Positions 62,867 through 63,763 of a DNA stretch of 63,763 nucleotides are shown here, one piece after another. The DNA comes from Nocardioides sp. (GTDB lineage Bacteria > Actinomycetota > Actinomycetes > Propionibacteriales > Nocardioidaceae): positions 1-63,763 of the forward strand of contig NZ_JAOPWY010000017.1 of the NCBI RefSeq assembly GCF_025965415.1, read 5' to 3'. The notes beneath the pieces are model-generated. The model ran no database searches. It was given only the letters and a program-made list of their open reading frames with translations, and was not told where the DNA came from. The number at the start of each line of letters is the position of its first letter. The first letter of the stretch is position 1. Both the position numbers and the translations under genes were made by a program.

Positions 62867-63762
62867 GCTGATGCTCCTTCTCGTTGGGTGTCTGCGGTGA
62901 GCTCGAGGAACATCTCCTCGAGACCGGCGGTCTCGGCAGGGCGCAGCTCGATGAGCGGGACGCGGGCGTCCGACGCCAGCTGCCCGACGAGCTCGGGTTC
63001 GGCATCCACCCGCACCACGCCCGGCGACGTGACGCTCGACGTGAGGCCGGCCGCCCCCAGGACGACCTGGAGATCGGCAGGACGGCGGGTCCGGAGGTGG
63101 GTGCCCGCGCTGGCGAGCAGCTCGGCCTTCGTGCCATGGGCCACGATGCGTCCGTTGCCGATGACGACGATGTCGTCGGCGACCACCTCGATGTCGTGCA
63201 GGAGGTGGGACGAGAGGAGGACCGTGGCGCCCCGGTCGGCGTACCCGCGGAGGAGGTCGCGCATCCACCGGATGCCGGCGGGGTCGAGGCCGTTGGCCGG
63301 CTCGTCGAGGATGAGGACTCCCGGGTCGCCCAGGAGGGCATGGGCGATGCCGAGCCGCTGGCGCATCCCGAGCGAGTAGTCACGGACCCGACGCCCGGCC
63401 TCGGCGGGGGTCAGGCTGACCAGGTCGAGCATCTCGTCGACCCGGCTGCGCGGGAGCCCCATCATCTGCTGGCTCAGCCGCAGGATCTCCCGGCCCGTCC
63501 GGCCGGCGTGCTGCGCCGAGGCATCGAGGAGCACCCCGACCTCCAGACCCGGGTTGGGCAGGTCGGCGAAGCGGCGGCCGGCGACGTGCGCGTCGCCCCG
63601 GGTCGGGGGCGTGAGGCCGGTGACGATGCGCAGGGTGGTGGACTTGCCCGCGCCGTTGGGGCCGAGGAAGCCGGTGACCCGACCGGCCGAGGCGGTGAAG
63701 CTGACGTCGTCGACAGCGGTGAAGCCACCGTAGGTCTTGGTGACGGATTCGACGGTGATCAT
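62863..63762 (-). CDS. ABC exporter ATPase, intact
   Basis: The 299 residues start one base from the window's end. Walker A is FLGPNGAGKST (about 33-43), the signature YSLGMRQR, Walker B VLILDEPANGLD, and the H-loop LLSSHLLHDIEVVADD near 185. A C-terminal extension follows (VRVDAEPELVGQLASDARVP). It powers the permease encoded next. It is close to the truncated gene at 17773, which ends at the same MRDLL/V point, so it shows what that gene lost. Upstream promoter lies outside the window. Confidence 0.95.
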   Translation of the reverse strand: MITVESVTKTYGGFTAVDDVSFTASAGRVTGFLGPNGAGKSTTLRIVTGLTPPTRGDAHVAGRRFADLPNPGLEVGVLLDASAQHAGRTGREILRLSQQMMGLPRSRVDEMLDLVSLTPAEAGRRVRDYSLGMRQRLGIAHALLGDPGVLILDEPANGLDPAGIRWMRDLLRGYADRGATVLLSSHLLHDIEVVADDIVVIGNGRIVAHGTKAELLASAGTHLRTRRPADLQVVLGAAGLTSSVTSPGVVRVDAEPELVGQLASDARVPLIELRPAETAGLEEMFLELTADTQREGASA

Positions 63763-63763
63763 C

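Overview
The window is high-GC actinobacterial DNA. The overall gene content looks like a Nocardioides-type or related Propionibacteriales soil actinomycete: a single-chain acyl-CoA carboxylase, a SigE-family ECF factor, DUF3618/holin stress proteins, MEDS-LuxR regulators, a large-subunit catalase and many GTGA/ATGA gene overlaps. The genus is inferred from gene style, not from a marker gene.

Region 1 (1 to about 18.3 kb) is accessory DNA. It opens with the C-terminal part of a P-loop ATPase cut at a perfect 15-bp inverted repeat. Next comes a tight three-gene operon: a ThsB-like TIR protein, a RipA-type small membrane protein and a small conserved protein. This is a candidate anti-phage module. 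After it come a zinc-ribbon membrane protein, a cutinase-type esterase, a secreted protein, small enzymes (deoxyribosyltransferase-like, GrpB, NUDIX, GNAT) and glutamate dehydrogenase. Decayed IS481 and IS110 elements follow. The non-coding leader of the IS110 element is present twice as a large imperfect palindrome.

Region 2 contains two copies of one recurring arrangement, at 12984-17756 and 25497-29139. Each has a HisKA-type signalling protein, an AraC regulator, an exported protein with a SipW-type signal peptide, and a SipW-type (Ser/His) signal peptidase. Copy 1 also carries a decaying second AraC gene, and its peptidase is fused to a DUF5305-like domain. Between the copies lie an MMPL transporter with a broken ABC ATPase, a NarL-type response regulator, a histidine kinase, a degenerate kinase-like protein and a lone receiver.

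Region 3 (29-38.8 kb) is an eight-gene minus-strand stress operon: dnaK, grpE, dnaJ, a MerR/CbpM-like regulator, clpB, thioredoxin, a UBP-type zinc finger and a cNMP-domain/thioredoxin-reductase-like fusion. A MEDS-LuxR gene sits upstream. It joins protein folding to redox control in one transcript.

Region 4 (39-54.2 kb) holds a glycosyltransferase, a 1839-residue fused acyl-CoA carboxylase, and a pca block of 3-oxoadipate CoA-transferase subunits plus thiolase. The thiolase has one in-frame TAG. A divergent LysR gene runs directly into five overlapping or closely spaced glycan genes (TupA-like ATP-grasp and four glycosyltransferases).

Region 5 (54.3-63.8 kb) holds an HPII-type catalase, a four-gene DUF3618/holin operon, a histidine phosphatase overlapping NAD(P)HX dehydratase, a SigE-family sigma factor with a membrane partner, and an intact ABC exporter pair whose ATPase is a close paralogue of the broken one at 17.8 kb. 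I saw no tRNA, rRNA or CRISPR array.
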